Shown: in pieces, positions 12,820 through 25,950 of the stretch
Layout of the letters: each line of letters starts with the position of its first letter
Position numbering within the stretch: position 1 is the first letter of the stretch
From: Lucifuga dentata
Taxonomy: Eukaryota; Chordata; Actinopteri; Ophidiiformes; Bythitidae
Assembly: GCA_014773175.1 (NCBI GenBank)
Contig: VXCM01002500.1
Coordinates: forward strand, 82,987 to 146,986
Reading direction: 5' to 3'
Length of the DNA stretch: 64,000 nt
The notes under the pieces: generated by a model
What the model was told of the DNA's origin: nothing
Database searches by the model: none
What the model saw: the letters and a program-made list of their open reading frames with translations, nothing else
Made by a program: the position numbers and the translations under genes

Positions 12820-15800
12820 AAAATTGCTCTTGCAGACAAAAGGCCAGGCAATTCTGAAATAATATTTCCTCTGAATGAAAAGGAAAAAGAAAACACTTGA
12901 ATCTTTAGCACTTCATGCTTTGGGCTCTCTCTGAGACAATGCTTTACTTGTAACTTCATACACCTTCACACACACAATACACACACAGGTACTTCCACAC
13001 ATACACACAATGCACACACGCTAAGTGTAAATCCACAAACACATTTTGGTCATAATGACTGATTTTCACAGACCTGCAAAAGTAGGACAGATCACCACGG
13101 ATCACACTTGTTAAATAAATTAATGTATAAAAATTCACCTGTTCCACAAAATAATTATAACAGAATCATGTCTCACATGTGTTTACATTTAAGACATGTC
13201 AGTACAAAACCATAGTAATATGGTTTTGTACTGACTCCTGACTCAAATGCACACAGCATTTAAATACATATGGCATTCACTGAAACAAAATATTCCTTAC
13301 AATGCTCCATACTACAGCACCATCAGCAATTTCTCTCAAGTCTGACTTATTGAATAATAAACTTATCAATTATGCATTAAAGGCAACGCCCATAAAGGAG
13401 CAGTAGGCCATATTTGGACATATTTCCTGTACTGTGATTACCAGGCTGTTCACAATCATCCTTTTCCACTAAGAACAAATAAAAGAAAAAAAAATGTAAG
13501 GTAACAGAAACAGCAGGGGTTTATTGCAGAGTTGTTTGTGACATTTCTGATGGTAAACTCATCAATGCTACTAAGATTGGGATAGCAAATTAAAGATTTT
13601 AGGGATTCATAAAACACAGCAACAGATTTAATGTGTCGATAAGGGTAAATATCAACATGCAACCATGTTCCCTCATTCATACATGTCTGTTACTGGAATC
13701 TTTTAGCTCTTGCCTTGAAAGTGGTGTTACCATGGTATTTCTTTATTCGCACCGTCAGCCTGGTGGTAAATTTCTGTGGTAAGAAATCTGAGTAATATTT
13801 TAGACTGTGCATATGTGTTAGTGATCGATAAATTAGATTTTTAAGCCCACTCAGTTGATCAGTTGCTTGATTTAAATGCAAGTTTTGATCCGATCAAACA
13901 CATTTTAATGGCACTGAGCCTCTTCCTCTCTGCATCATTCCCTCTCTCTCTCACACACGCCGCCCTCCCCCCTCCATGACTTCGACTCTCCATATGTGTG
14001 GATCTATCTCTTATGTTAATGTCAAACTCTCAAAACCGAAGGTCTAAAGTAGAGAATTTATGGTTTGTTTTTTTTGCCAATTTAACTTGTCAATTTTGCT
14101 TTGACACCAGAAGAAGCAGTATAAAGCATGGCTCTTAAATATAAAGCAGCTCATTAACACGCTGATCTTCAATGGCTTTTACCTGAGACACTGCTCACTA
14201 CAACACTCCGTTAATGGACGATGAACATAAAGAAAGCTTTATGAGTGAGCTTCAGTTATTTCAACACTTAATAAGTGTGGCACCATGTAGCTAGTTACTA
14301 TGATTTTTTTGTAAATCCTGCTCATTAAGTTTAATTTTACCCTAAACATGAATTTAAACCTACTGTAAATGAAGAACCATGAATTTGAATGACTTTTCAG
14401 AAATGCCCACATGAAGGTTTAAACGTCAAACTTATTCTCACTGAATGAAAATACAAAAAAGCACACACTCTCTCTCATACACCTGGAGTACCAGCTTTGA
14501 GCAGATAAAGTAGCTTGCCGCATTTGTGCCTTTGACTATCAGAGGTTCCAAGTTTAAAAAAAAAAAAAAAAAGGTTAGAGGAGCAGAGAGAAAGTCCATT
14601 GAAAACCCAGGTGCACTGGGAAATCTGGCATGCTCCAACACAAAATGAATTCACTCAGTTTATGAGTGAATCAAGCTGGATAATATACACAAAATTACAT
14701 TAAACTTATACTGAAGTCCTCGAGGTAACGTCGCATTCACATTCATGCAGTACTTATATGATACATTCACAAAACAAGCAGAACGCATTTGAGTGAGAGA
14801 GTAATTAGACGAGGCTCACGTCAAAGCAGGGGATTGAAACTACGGGCTAAAAATGTGAGAAATGACTCGGCTGTTGAGAAAATATATAAATAAATGAGTC
14901 ATCAATAAGCATCTTAGCATGTGTGAATAATGCATGTGGCCATTTCCCGTAGCCAGAGGCAGGAGGTATTATTAAACCATCAGATCAGCTAGCCAAGGTA
15001 ATAAGTGGTGGAGAGGAGAGGGAGGCAGAGAAGACTGGGGATATTACACAACCCTAACACCCTCCCTCTCTCCCCAACACACACTCACACATGCCTCATT
15101 AAAAGTATATGATGATCACTAATGCTAAACACAATAAAACCTTGACCAAACATTTTCTCTCACACATGGCCAAGTTCAGTTGCTGATATATTGGCCACAC
15201 AAAGCAGCGAGCATTGCTCAGAGCGTCACCAGCATTCATGTATCTCCTTGTTTAAAGAGATCCACCTGATCCTGTGTAAATCTGTCAGCTAAAATGGTGC
15301 CAGTCCTTAAGCCACACTCTGGATAATTTCACGCCGATGAAAACTCTCCAAGAAAAACACACTGATTTAGCACACCTGGACACCACTGCTGCTGAAATAC
15401 TGACTGTTCAGACACATTTACACACACACACACACACATTTAGGTGTGTAAAGTTGTAATCTTCTTTATGTGCCCCATCTGTCTCAGGCTTTGATGGCAA
15501 TTGTGCACAGTGTTTTCATCCTTTCACTTTCCTTGACATCTTGGAACACTGAGATGGAGTTTATTTCCTAATAATCTTTGATCTGATTGACATTTGTGGA
15601 TCTTTCTTGTCCTCTTGCACTTGTGCCTGCAATCTTTCTGTTTACCAAGACATGTTCCCATCTCTCTTGTGGCCAAACATAAGGAATTCATTCTTGAAGG
15701 AGAGCTTCTTCTTGTTTAAAATGTCTAAAACTCGGAAAGCTTGTCAAGTCAGATAAACCAAGGTATTGCATCACTGGTTTTCAATTTTTGGACAAGTGTT

Positions 15801-16030
15801 AGCAAGATGTGCTTGTTAACAATTTGTGGAATAATCTCTAATAATGAAAAAAATAATGGCTGTGCATCTGTTTTTGTATAAAAGCAAACCAGTCCTGCAT
15901 TTTTTGCGTGATGTCGCTGCATCTTGATACAGTGGTCATGTGTGCCACTGTCAGTGCAAGTGGAGGTGTAAATTTTTTTTCTATGGAAAGGCATTCACAG
16001 TCACAACCAGCCACATTCAACCCTACATCT
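12820..16030. other. No gene seen: mostly single-copy AT-rich DNA
   Basis: One perfect hairpin (13198-13235), short CA runs and A tracts. Regulatory elements of mbnl1 could lie here, but none can be shown from one sequence. Confidence 0.4.
13198..13235. repeat. Perfect 17-bp hairpin
   Basis: GTCAGTACAAAACCATA (13198-13214), a 4-nt loop, then its exact reverse complement at 13219-13235. Too short for a normal pre-miRNA; no flanking repeat family is recognised. Confidence 0.6.
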
Positions 16031-16037
16031 GAGAGCA

Positions 16038-16039
<2 letters not shown>

Positions 16040-16075
<36 letters not shown>
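16040..16075. repeat. (GA)n microsatellite
   Basis: Pure GA run of about 36 bp. Confidence 0.9.
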
Positions 16076-16079
<4 letters not shown>

Positions 16080-16228
16080 GATGGAGTGAACAGGAGCCAG
16101 AGACAGGAGCATGGGAGCAATTTATTCACCTTGAATGACTTCTAGAGCAGAAAGAATAAGGGCAGGTGAAGGAAAAATGAAGAAAAGCATGTTCCTCCAT
16201 ATTCCCTATGGCTGACCTTAGAAACAAA

Positions 16229-16231
<3 letters not shown>

Positions 16232-16288
<57 letters not shown>
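16232..16288. repeat. (GA)n microsatellite
   Basis: About 50 bp GA run, 160 bp from the previous one. Confidence 0.9.
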
Positions 16289-16289
16289 C

Positions 16290-19200
16290 AGGCAAAAGCT
16301 CACTCAAAAGTATGAGGAAATGATTTCTCCTTAACCAAAATTGCTTAATAGAGAAAAACTGCAAACTCTGACCTGCTAAAGCTCTGATGTTCCCTTGGAT
16401 TTGCTGTCTATCAGTCAAAAGGTTGTTTGTTTAGGCACTAAACAGACCGCTGAGACATTCCTTAACTCTTCCAAATTCCAGTAAAGTGCTCTGAATTAGA
16501 ATTTTTGCTCTCCTTCAATATGTCAGGGACTTGGAATTCACTTGAAAGGAAACTACGTTGTAGTTTATCCAACAGGTCAAAAGTCAGTGGTATGGTTGGT
16601 GCACTGCCCAAAAAGTAAGAGGGGGAAAAAGAGAAAGGGAATGAAGGAAGGAGGGAGGTAGGTGAAATTTAGTAATGCAAGAGGTTAAAGGGCGCTGACT
16701 GCAGCAGCAAAGAGCAGATGCTGGAAGCTTCATATTACACTGCATCACCAGCTGACCAGGATATCATCTATATATGACCTGAGTTGCCCTTTATACTGAT
16801 AGGAGCATTGGGGGGGGGGGGGNAGACAAGTGAAGGAGAGCAGAACTGGTGACAGGAGAGGGGACGAGGGTAGAGGAAGTGATGGGAGGCAAACAGGAGC
16901 AATTAGTAAAAGTTGGTCAGAGATGGGGAGGAAAGGAGAAAAAAACAAGGTGGCAGGTATAACAGAGGATACAGGAGATAGGTGGAATAAGAAGGAAAAA
17001 GTAGGGAGGACAGTTGAGAGATAAAGATTTTGTTTTGTTTCAGTGGCGCTCCACTGTAATTCCATCTTGACACATCTCATCTCTCTTCATTTATCTTTCG
17101 CTGATCCTCACCAGTTTTCCCTTTTCTCTTCACTGGTATCCTCAATACTCTTCCCTTTTTCTCTCTCCAATTCGTTCCTCTTCTTCGAGAGGAGAGTTGT
17201 TGCAGTTGGAGTATCATGTGACACAAACAACTTTGTGAATGTGGCTAGTCTTTTAATAGTAGCTGTCCTCATTTTATTCGCCCACTGTCTCGGCCCCCTC
17301 TATCTCTCCTTCTCTCCGTCTCCCCTCTCATTCCTTGTTCACACAACACCTTCTGCTGCAGTACCACAGTAATGTGCTGCAAGGTCATCATCGCCACGGC
17401 AACTAGAGAAATCTTGTTCAAAGCGAGGGCAAACTGGTTCCAGCCTGATGTCATGGCAGTTTGCAGGAAATCATATGAAAGGCATCAAGTTCTCGAATAC
17501 CCTCTGTGAAATCTGAACAGCATCACCTATTAGATGTTCTGTTAACAAAGTTAGAGCAGTTCACTGATGTGGTGCAATACCACCAGATAGCAGCGGTGAC
17601 ACCAAATGTTGAGTTAAAGATTTCTATCTGCCTGTAGTTTATCTGAGAGTTACAGTTCAACAAACATCAACGGATCCAAAGACTTCACACAAGCAGTTTA
17701 TGTAACCATGATGTAAAAATGAAACTCTTCTTCTTGCCTATAAGGAATCACATGTGAAAAGAACAGTTGTAGATATTTTCAAACATTAATTATAAACCTA
17801 TTCATTATTATTGTGCATATTGGAATACACAACTTATTCATGCAACTAAGTATCGTTCTAGCATGTAAAAATCTGATAATATTTCCACTGTGTCCCAAGA
17901 CCATGACTCCACCACCTGTCTTTGCTGTTCAGCAGATGACGTGTTTCATGTCTCTGAGGGAGTGCCAATGTCCAGAGGAGGAGGGTTTCTATGTTCTTAG
18001 CTCAGTAGTGTGACTTTTACTATATGTTACCTTTTAAATCCAGGTATTCAGTATGACCCAAGAATCAAACAATGGCTGTTAGGTTTGGATAAAACCACTG
18101 GAAGTCACAAAAGTGTCAGTCAACATACTGAACATCCATTGTTACAGTAGCTCTGTTTTGGCTAACGACCATATAAGCACAGCACATGACATGTTATTAA
18201 ATTACTGATCCTATAAAAACACAATGTTAATTCTTACTCAGTAACTGCTGTTGTGCTTTTTGCTTCTTTTGGTTTATGTTTGAGCCTGAAGACAGTTGGC
18301 TGCTGATCACGTGTGTATGTGAATATAAAACAGCTGACTAGTAAGTGCTTCATATAAACACTTATTTACGACCTGTAATGTAATATGTTCCTTGCTGTGG
18401 TGATGTGATATGTTAAAAAACAAGATAGCATGACATTAGCTGTTTGTGGCTTTTAGTTAGCAACCCAGGCAACCAGAAGAGTGCACGGCTGCAATTTTGG
18501 CCTACTAGTCACAGTCGACATTGCAGGCAGATGTGATGTAGCGAGCTGTAGCTAGAAGGAAGCCACTAAGGACATTTTAAGACCTGCAGTCTGTTTTTTC
18601 TTGGCTGAATCAGGCTACATTGTTCAAATGTTGCATTTCACTGGTTGGTTTGGTTGGATTTCACACAGGAAAAAATTCAATCAAACCAAAATATATTAAC
18701 AAAAGTCAGTCCAGAACAGTTGCTGTGCTCACTCCCTGCTCAAAACAGGAATAATTTTACTATGCTGGGATAACTAAATAACATGGAACAAAGATAGAAT
18801 TGGCATACTTTCCTAATCATAGTTGTCATTTGGGCCAAATATCAAGCAAACTATGGCAGCAGAAACTGAATTTGACTTCAAGACACAAAGTGGAAAAACA
18901 CACATTGCTGCCTTCTGATGGCTTAACAGGAGAATGAAGCACGTATTGAGCACATACAAACACATGCTAACCTTCAACATGTCATTTGAAGACATGCTAA
19001 ACTTGCTGTTACGACTGCTTCACAGCATGCATTTCAACAGCTATGTCTAATCGAAGGTGTAGTTTAACTGTGGTAAAGTTTATTTTACATCCTACACATT
19101 TAAGAGTTTAATTAGGGATACATGACACTCGTGTTCACACGATTAGATCTGAAACATCCTTCATGCACAAAAGACGGTTTAATTTCAGAGGTAAACATTA

Positions 19201-20140
19201 AGGTAATAATTAAGAAAAGATGAGATAATAATTATACAAGCTGTTGCTTTCTGCAGCAACTTCAAAGATCCAAAATTATATTTTACAGCAAAGAAGAATT
19301 AGAGCCCATGTGTAGCTTGGGTGTCTGCGGCAATGATCACTGTTACTTTATACTAAGTTGAAATGGCAGAGGAAATTCAGATAAGTGTGTTTAGATGACA
19401 GTCATAATGGCAAATCTCAGATATGTATCAGATTTATTTCTATACATGAATGCTGCCCAAAAAGTATCTGGAAATATTTGATTCCATATGCTTTAATTAC
19501 TGTTTATTACGTTCACAGCATATATCTAATACGTACCACATTTGAGCATAAATAAATGTGGAACTGGGTCACTTGTACCTGGTATTGTAAATGGAGCCTA
19601 ACCCACATGTAATATGGACGCCCATGACCCATGACCCATGACACACAAAGTGAATGAGGAAGTGAGAGTAAGTCTTTCAGCAAATGCTTTGGGTGAGCAG
19701 CTTTAACTGGAATCAATAAGCCACCACTGTATGATTGGTTTAAAATGTCAAAACCTGACTGGAAACAGAAAAGTACATTTTGTCAACCAATATTGTATGA
19801 TGACTGTGGAGTTGTTCTTAGTGGATAATGGGTGATGGGTAAGTTTCCCCTTTCAATATGTTCTCCATAAATCTACTTGTATATTGAGTCACTATAAAAA
19901 CTTGGCCTTTCCTTCCCTTAAGAAATGATAAATGATGGACATCTTGGGAAGATTAAAGAGCTCAAATACTCATGGGATCAAGAATATTTATAAAGCTGAG
20001 CTGAGCTATCAAACAAGTCCCACCAATGTATATGTCACATGTAGCTTTAGATTTGAATCAACATCTTATGGTGCTATTCCATTATGATGACATTTCCTCA
20101 GAATGTACCGTCAGGGTAATTTTAGACCTCATTCTGTTCC
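16290..20140. other. No gene seen: purine/pyrimidine-switch region, then plain AT-rich DNA
   Basis: 16610-17030 is purine-rich on the plus strand and 17055-17350 pyrimidine-rich. 17.4-20.1 kb shows only small features, such as a triple CCATGAC at 19622-19642. Confidence 0.4.
16810..16823. other. Poly-G tract ending at a single-N gap (16823)
   Basis: About 13 G then N; sequence resumes AGACAAG. Confidence 0.75.

Positions 20141-20143
<3 letters not shown>

Positions 20144-20194
<51 letters not shown>
20144..20194. repeat. (CA)n microsatellite
   Basis: About 50 bp pure CA. Confidence 0.9.
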
Positions 20195-20196
<2 letters not shown>

Positions 20197-20343
20197 GCAT
20201 TATTATTGATCACGAACCATGAGACAGCAGATCTGCTTCATCTACTGAGGATACATAACTATAAAGATGAATGGAAGGTCAGTCAGTGCATTGATATTCA
20301 GGACACAAGGATTTGAGTAATATGTATGCATATGCACAACTTC

Positions 20344-20345
<2 letters not shown>

Positions 20346-20410
<65 letters not shown>
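20346..20410. repeat. (CT)n(CA)n compound microsatellite
   Basis: About 29 bp CT joined to about 35 bp CA; same composition and order as the one at 129-182. Confidence 0.9.
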
Positions 20411-20412
<2 letters not shown>

Positions 20413-20648
20413 GCACACACCCACGCACACATTGCCACGAACCCCTCCTTCAGCTGTAAGACAAACAGAGGGGAGGGGAGACAGCGAGGGCAGTCAAGTG
20501 GCACGTGTGCAAGCTGTCGTCTGCACTGTGATATCAGTGCAAGTGTTTAAACAGCCTCACGTACAGAGAGGGTGGGTGGGGGTGGGGGATGAGACAGTTA
20601 CAGCAGACATGAATGCTTGATGATCTATGTGTACTGTGCATACACTAC

Positions 20649-20649
<1 letters not shown>

Positions 20650-20688
<39 letters not shown>
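20650..20688. repeat. (AT)n microsatellite
   Basis: ATATAT run with one interruption. Confidence 0.85.
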
Positions 20689-20690
<2 letters not shown>

Positions 20691-20864
20691 TAATGCTTTC
20701 TGATGCTGCCTCCATTGCGGTGTGACTACCTGGCTTGGCAGTGCCAGCGTGGTGTAATGCAGCAGCAGCAACAGTGTCAGCGAGTTCATGGACATAAACT
20801 CAACCACTGTCAGACCAGCATGCTCCTCCCAGGAATAACAATGGAGGTATGAATGTATGTGTGT

Positions 20865-21370
20865 GTGGGAGGGTAGATAGAGATAGATGAGGGAAACAGT
20901 CAGAATTAGAGAAAGAGTCAGTGAGACAGAGAGAGAGAGAGACAGAATCAGAGAGATGAATAGAGAGACAATGACAGAGAGGCAGACAGGGTAAGAACAG
21001 GGACACAGTGAGACATCCCAGGGATGCTGATGTAAGAGGTGGAAGGGAGGAAGATGGACACTATAAAAAAAAAAAGTAGCATTCACACTTTGAAAAAGTC
21101 AAACATAAACACAGAGAAAGAGAGAGAGAGAGAGAGAGACAGAGAGAGAGAGAGATCTAGACTTACAATAAGAGAATAGAAAGGTGGGTTGAGACAGACA
21201 GCAAAGTGAGAAACACAGACTGACACATGGAGAAAGAGAAGAGAGCAGGAAAAGGTGACATGGCCTGACATAGAAGAGGCTCAGGCAGAAAGACAGCGTG
21301 GAGATATTCAGCATGTAATGAGATGGGAGGCAGAGTGAGCAAGAGGTTTCAGACACCAGTGTGCATAGAC
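20865..21370 (+). repeat. Purine-rich, GA-biased tract with (GA)n cores
   Basis: For about 500 bp the plus strand is dominated by GAGAGA, GACAGAGAG and related words, with dense cores at 20929-20943 and 21116-21156. Probably decayed GA/GACA microsatellite. Confidence 0.65.
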
Positions 21371-21582
21371 AGACACATACAGCAAGACAGGAATAATTTA
21401 TGACAGACCTAGCAACGAGAAAATCTTTGACAAGAGATAATTCAGTAACAGTAAGATGATCATCAAATATGAGGCTTAAAACGAAGCTGATGAGATCAAA
21501 AGATTTGGCCTTCTGTGAGTATTTTTAATCAAATCAGGAAATACCAAGGATTGAATCCCACCTCCCCTCCCCGCCCCCAAAT

Positions 21583-21614
21583 AAAAAAAAAAAAAAANAA
21601 AAAAAAAAAAAAAA
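21583..21614. other. Poly-A tract with single-N gap at 21598
   Basis: A on both sides of one N. Confidence 0.8.
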
Positions 21615-22044
21615 GTCTGCGATCAGTTTTCTGAATCATTACCAGATGAAGTGACTCCCTGACTGATCAAAGTAGCATTTGGCCAAGCGGGTAGATAATC
21701 TGTGCTCTTCAAATGTCTATGACTGGTGATTTGGTTTGACACCTTAATCTGTGGAAATCACAGAGGGCTCCACGGCAGAGCCACCTGTATTTACTATAGA
21801 TTACATCTTCCACTAGCGTGCATTAGTCCAGTGACAGCTTTGCAGACTGCAGGGAAAACAGCGATCACACACCATTGAGTGACTCACTGTGATTTTGCGA
21901 CTTGCCAAAATGCCCTGTAATAGACGGCCTCGCTGGAGTTCCCAAACCATTTGTCTGACTGTCTCTCTGTCAGCAACATGCACTGTGTGAAGAACTCTAT
22001 TACCAAAGCGTCCAAAGTCTTCACCTTGACTGGAGCATCTGCCC

Positions 22045-22082
22045 TTTTTTTTTTTTTTTTTTTNTTTTTTTTTTTTTTTTTT
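22045..22082. other. Poly-T tract with single-N gap at 22064
   Basis: T on both sides of one N. Confidence 0.8.
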
Positions 22083-22553
22083 ATTCGGGATAATTGAATA
22101 ATATAGGTCAGGGTGAAGGTGTGTGTGTGTGTCCTTTATGCACATGCACACAGTTGTTGTCACACACACTACTCATCTGCATTCTACACACTGCTCTGTG
22201 CCTGCTGGGGAAAGCAGAGAGGTGACATCGCTTCTAAAGGACAGATCAGTTGAGGGATGAAAGGAGAAAAAGAAGGATAAGGTGGGGGAGGAACATTTTC
22301 CTTTTTTTTTAATCAACACAGTCAAAGCAGGCAAGCATGCTCTCTCTCTCTTTCTCAGTTTCCCTCGCTCAGTCTCTTTTTCTCTCACACGGTTGTTATT
22401 GTGTGCTGTGAAATTCAGTAGGTATCTGAAAGCCTTTGCGCTCGAGCTGCTCTATACTCTAATGACCTTGTAGATCTGCCTGCTCTGATCTGCAGAGAAG
22501 CTTTTTCAACCCACCGAGAGCTAAAGAGAAAGCCAGCCAGAGAAACAGACACA

Positions 22554-22557
<4 letters not shown>

Positions 22558-22604
<47 letters not shown>
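22558..22604. repeat. (GA)n microsatellite
   Basis: About 46 bp GA. Confidence 0.9.
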
Positions 22605-22606
<2 letters not shown>

Positions 22607-23251
22607 GAATGAGAGAAAGAGTGGGAGGAGTGAGGAATTGAAACTGCGAACGTGAGGCAGAGGTGTTGGTGAACTGTGTGAGAAGAGGGAGTTCACTCGA
22701 AACAGAGAAACTGCAGATAGACATGATGTCTATGGCAGCATCAGTTTGGTCAATTATCGCAAATGACGGTTTAAATAATCAGTTTTGTCAGAAAGAATAA
22801 TCATGCAAGTAAAAGGAATACATTGCCTTTATGCCTTTTGTACAAAGTTTAAAAATATTAAATCAGTTAAGACCTAACAGCACTTTTTAAGCTTTTGTTC
22901 AGATTGCTAATTTCAGTTATGGTTTATTTTTTGTGTGTATATGTGTGTGTTAATGCATTTGTCAGACTGGTGCAGACGGCGTGGGTAACTCGGGAGTTTA
23001 ATAATTTCCTGAGGGCACCACTAGTGTAAACACCAGGAGTCCTGTGTATGGAGGGAGTGAATGGGTGTTCATACATTATGTGTGTGTGTCTGTCTGAGTG
23101 TGTGTAATTGTGTGTGATCATTCATAAACGTAAGTGTATATTTAGTTATAGTGTTAACAGTCGGAGTCAGACAACAGGGGTTGTAGTCAAGCAAGTTCAC
23201 ATGTGAAAGAGAGACAGAGTAGTCTGCTAGAAAAAGGAATGTCTGTCAGTC

Positions 23252-23288
23252 AATGTGTGTGTGTGTGTGTGTGTTTGTGTGTGTGTAT
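23252..23288. repeat. (GT)n microsatellite
   Basis: GT run with one T interruption; a (CA)n follows at 23407-23438 and another at 23596-23612. Confidence 0.85.
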
Positions 23289-23403
23289 GCAAGTCTGCGG
23301 AACATTAAACACTGACGTTACCCATTCTTTTGTCTGCTCTTTTCCACATCAAGACATGTCATCCCTCACACAACAACAGAGCACAGTAGCCATCTGCATA
23401 TGT

Positions 23404-23440
<37 letters not shown>

Positions 23441-24708
23441 GCAAAAAAAGAGGAATGAATACATCACTCTTACATCCAGAGGGTAAATAAAAATTTTGAA
23501 AGCGTTATGGCAGAGCAGAACAGTATATCTAAGCAGGGACAAGTCAGTCTAAACACACACAAAGTCACACACATATAGACAAACACATGCACACAGACAC
23601 ACACACACACACAGAGCAAACAGCAAAGACTTACTGTATCTCTGCAAGGACTCATCTGACTGCTGCTGAGGGGAGAATGGAAAGTGAAAACCTCATGCTT
23701 GCTTCGCGGCACTCCTCTCTTTCACTCTCTCTGTCACTGCCCCCTCCTCCCTCCTTCTCCCTTTCCTTTCCCTTCCTCCTGCTCCTCCTTCATTCCCTCG
23801 CTCTTTCTCCTCCTTTCCTCTTGGCAGAGCCCTACTGTATTCAGATACACCAGTCTCCATATAAGGCAGCACAGCTAAACATGTCACACATAATTTATCC
23901 ACAGCAGACTGCAAGTTCACCTTTCACAGCTTATGCTTGGACCATATGCAAAAAGGGAGGACAGGAGGGAGAGGAGGGAGGGAGGAAGGGTGACACAGGG
24001 TAACTTAACTCAGACAAACTTCCACTGTCAACAACCACGTTCCCACAATTTCACACTGTGTCAAAGTGTGTGTATGCTGCGTGAACATGTGCGCGCTGTG
24101 TATATGTTAACAAATCCTGACAATCAGACTGTGAAAATGCTACCGGAGACCAAATGCAACTCACCTGCACATGCAACTCCCTCTCCTTCTCCCTCCCTCT
24201 TTCCCTCTCTCCCTCTCTCCTCTCCACCATCTGTATCTGCAGGCAGTAAATCTCATACAGATGCTGTTTGTGAGTCCTGTCCACCTGCACACCAACCTTC
24301 TCTCTCTCTTTCTCTTTTTCTCTCTGCTTATCTGCACTGCTGCTGTTATAAAGCATGGCTGACAGCAAGAGAAAAAAAAAACAAAGGAATGGTTCAAAAA
24401 CAGAAAGAAAAAGGGAAGAGAAGTATAATTATTTTATTCCCCAATAGAAAGAGGGAGATGCAGCGAATGAAAGCGCAAGAAGGCTGAGGTAAAAATAACA
24501 CAGCAACAAATATGATGATATCCAGAGAGCTGTCTGGCTGCGAAAATCAGCGCCATCCCCTCTGATGATGCACAATCGATGATTATAAAAATACATGCCT
24601 ACCTCTCCCGTCTCCTCTACGGTCTGAGAGACTTTGGTTTTTCAACTCAAAGCTTCATGTTGCACTTAAGAAAGAGGAGTGCACCATGCATCCAGTGGTT
24701 GCAGGGAA

Positions 24709-25274
24709 TTAAAGGACCTAACCAGTGATTTTGCATATTTGAGCCCAATAAATACAACCCCCATGTACATTACATGACTGCCAACTATTTTCCAAAACAT
24801 ACTACACAGAGTGATACATTTTTGAATTGTTTTTCCTACCTTCTAGACTGCCATTGGTTTAAGCATATCCAGTATATTATTAAAATCAAGTTGTGGAGAC
24901 CTGAAACGTGCTTGAGATACATAATCCATCACAGTGAACAAAATGTCTACAAAAATTTTTTGTTGAAGTAACATAAATGCAGTGTTTCAACATGGATTCA
25001 ACACAGAGCTACACAGAGAAAATATACAGTAGTTCTAGGATAGGACAGCTTTTAGAAACTAAAACAACTGTGCCTTCTACAATCCTGCATAAGTGTTAGC
25101 AGACAAAACATTTAATTTACGATGGGTGTATCACCTGAACATTTGATTTTGAAAGATATATGATTTGTCAAAATAACCCAAAAAACTAAAATATGGCAGT
25201 AACGTAACATGTATGCGTATGTATGTATTATTTATTGGGCTCAAACATGCAAAATCACTGGTGTGGTCCTTTAA
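24709..25274. mobile_element. TTAA-flanked MITE, copy B
   Basis: Best-preserved copy (566 bp). Both ends carry TTAAAGGACC and the inward TIR, including ATTTTGCATRTTTGAGCCC and AATAAATA. Same orientation and internal text as copy A (CTACCTTCtAGACtGCCATT). Internally it holds a run of about 340 bp with no open frame of note. Confidence 0.8.
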
Positions 25275-25950
25275 AGTGAAAGACACAACAGGGTAAGAAG
25301 AAAGAGAAATTGAAAACAATAACAGTAGGTGCATCGAGCCGAGCCAGTAGCTACAGTATCTCTCCCTCCTCCACAGCTTCAGTCCACTCAGGACAGCAAG
25401 AGTCACAGCTCTGTTGCCATGGTGTCTAACTCCATCAAACACTACGTCAGGTGTGTGTGTGTGTGTGTGTGCGTGTGTGCATGTGCATGTGTCAGGTGGG
25501 TGTTACTAAGTGACTCAGAAGCCAGCCACATCACTAACTGGTGGCTACAATACATCAGGGTGTTTGGAATGTATCACTTTATTGGCTTGAGTTTGTGTGT
25601 GTGCGCGCGTGTGGAAAAGGCGTTGATTGAGCAGCAGCCTGCAGTCTGCCCTCCAAAGCACTTATGATGGATATCTGTGCTGCTCTAAGTGTTAATGTTT
25701 AGCTGCAGCTTCTATAAATATTTATCATTCGTTCACACAGCCAAAGAAATGCACGGCAGACGCCGGTAACATGGAATTTAGATTTTAGATCTGTCACTGT
25801 CCTGTGTCCAAAAAAGGTCCTGTAGTTGACTAGAGGATTAGGTGGAAACAGGACAGGATTGAAGGTCTTCTCATTATTACTGTATTGCACGTTTTTTTTT
25901 TCATACTTGTAGCAGAAAATAGTGTATTTGCTCTAAAATGCTATAAGTGA

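Larger units (their letters stand above)
21615..24708. other. No gene seen: microsatellite-dense DNA
   Basis: CT, GA, GT and CA tracts, with a long pyrimidine tract at 23706-23822. Apparent ORFs here are translations of repeats. Confidence 0.45.

Noticed and set aside
19622..19642. Triple CCATGAC as a possible binding-site array or CRISPR-like repeat
   Set aside because: Adjacent 7-mers without spacers, explained by slippage.
20625..21086. 153-codon minus-strand frame rich in S and L
   Set aside because: Translation of a GA/GACA repeat on the opposite strand; ends in an (AT)n run.
23933..24487. 184-codon plus-strand frame
   Set aside because: Runs through CT-rich and GA-rich low-complexity DNA; SPSPSL and KEKGK stretches are repeat translations and no family is recognised.
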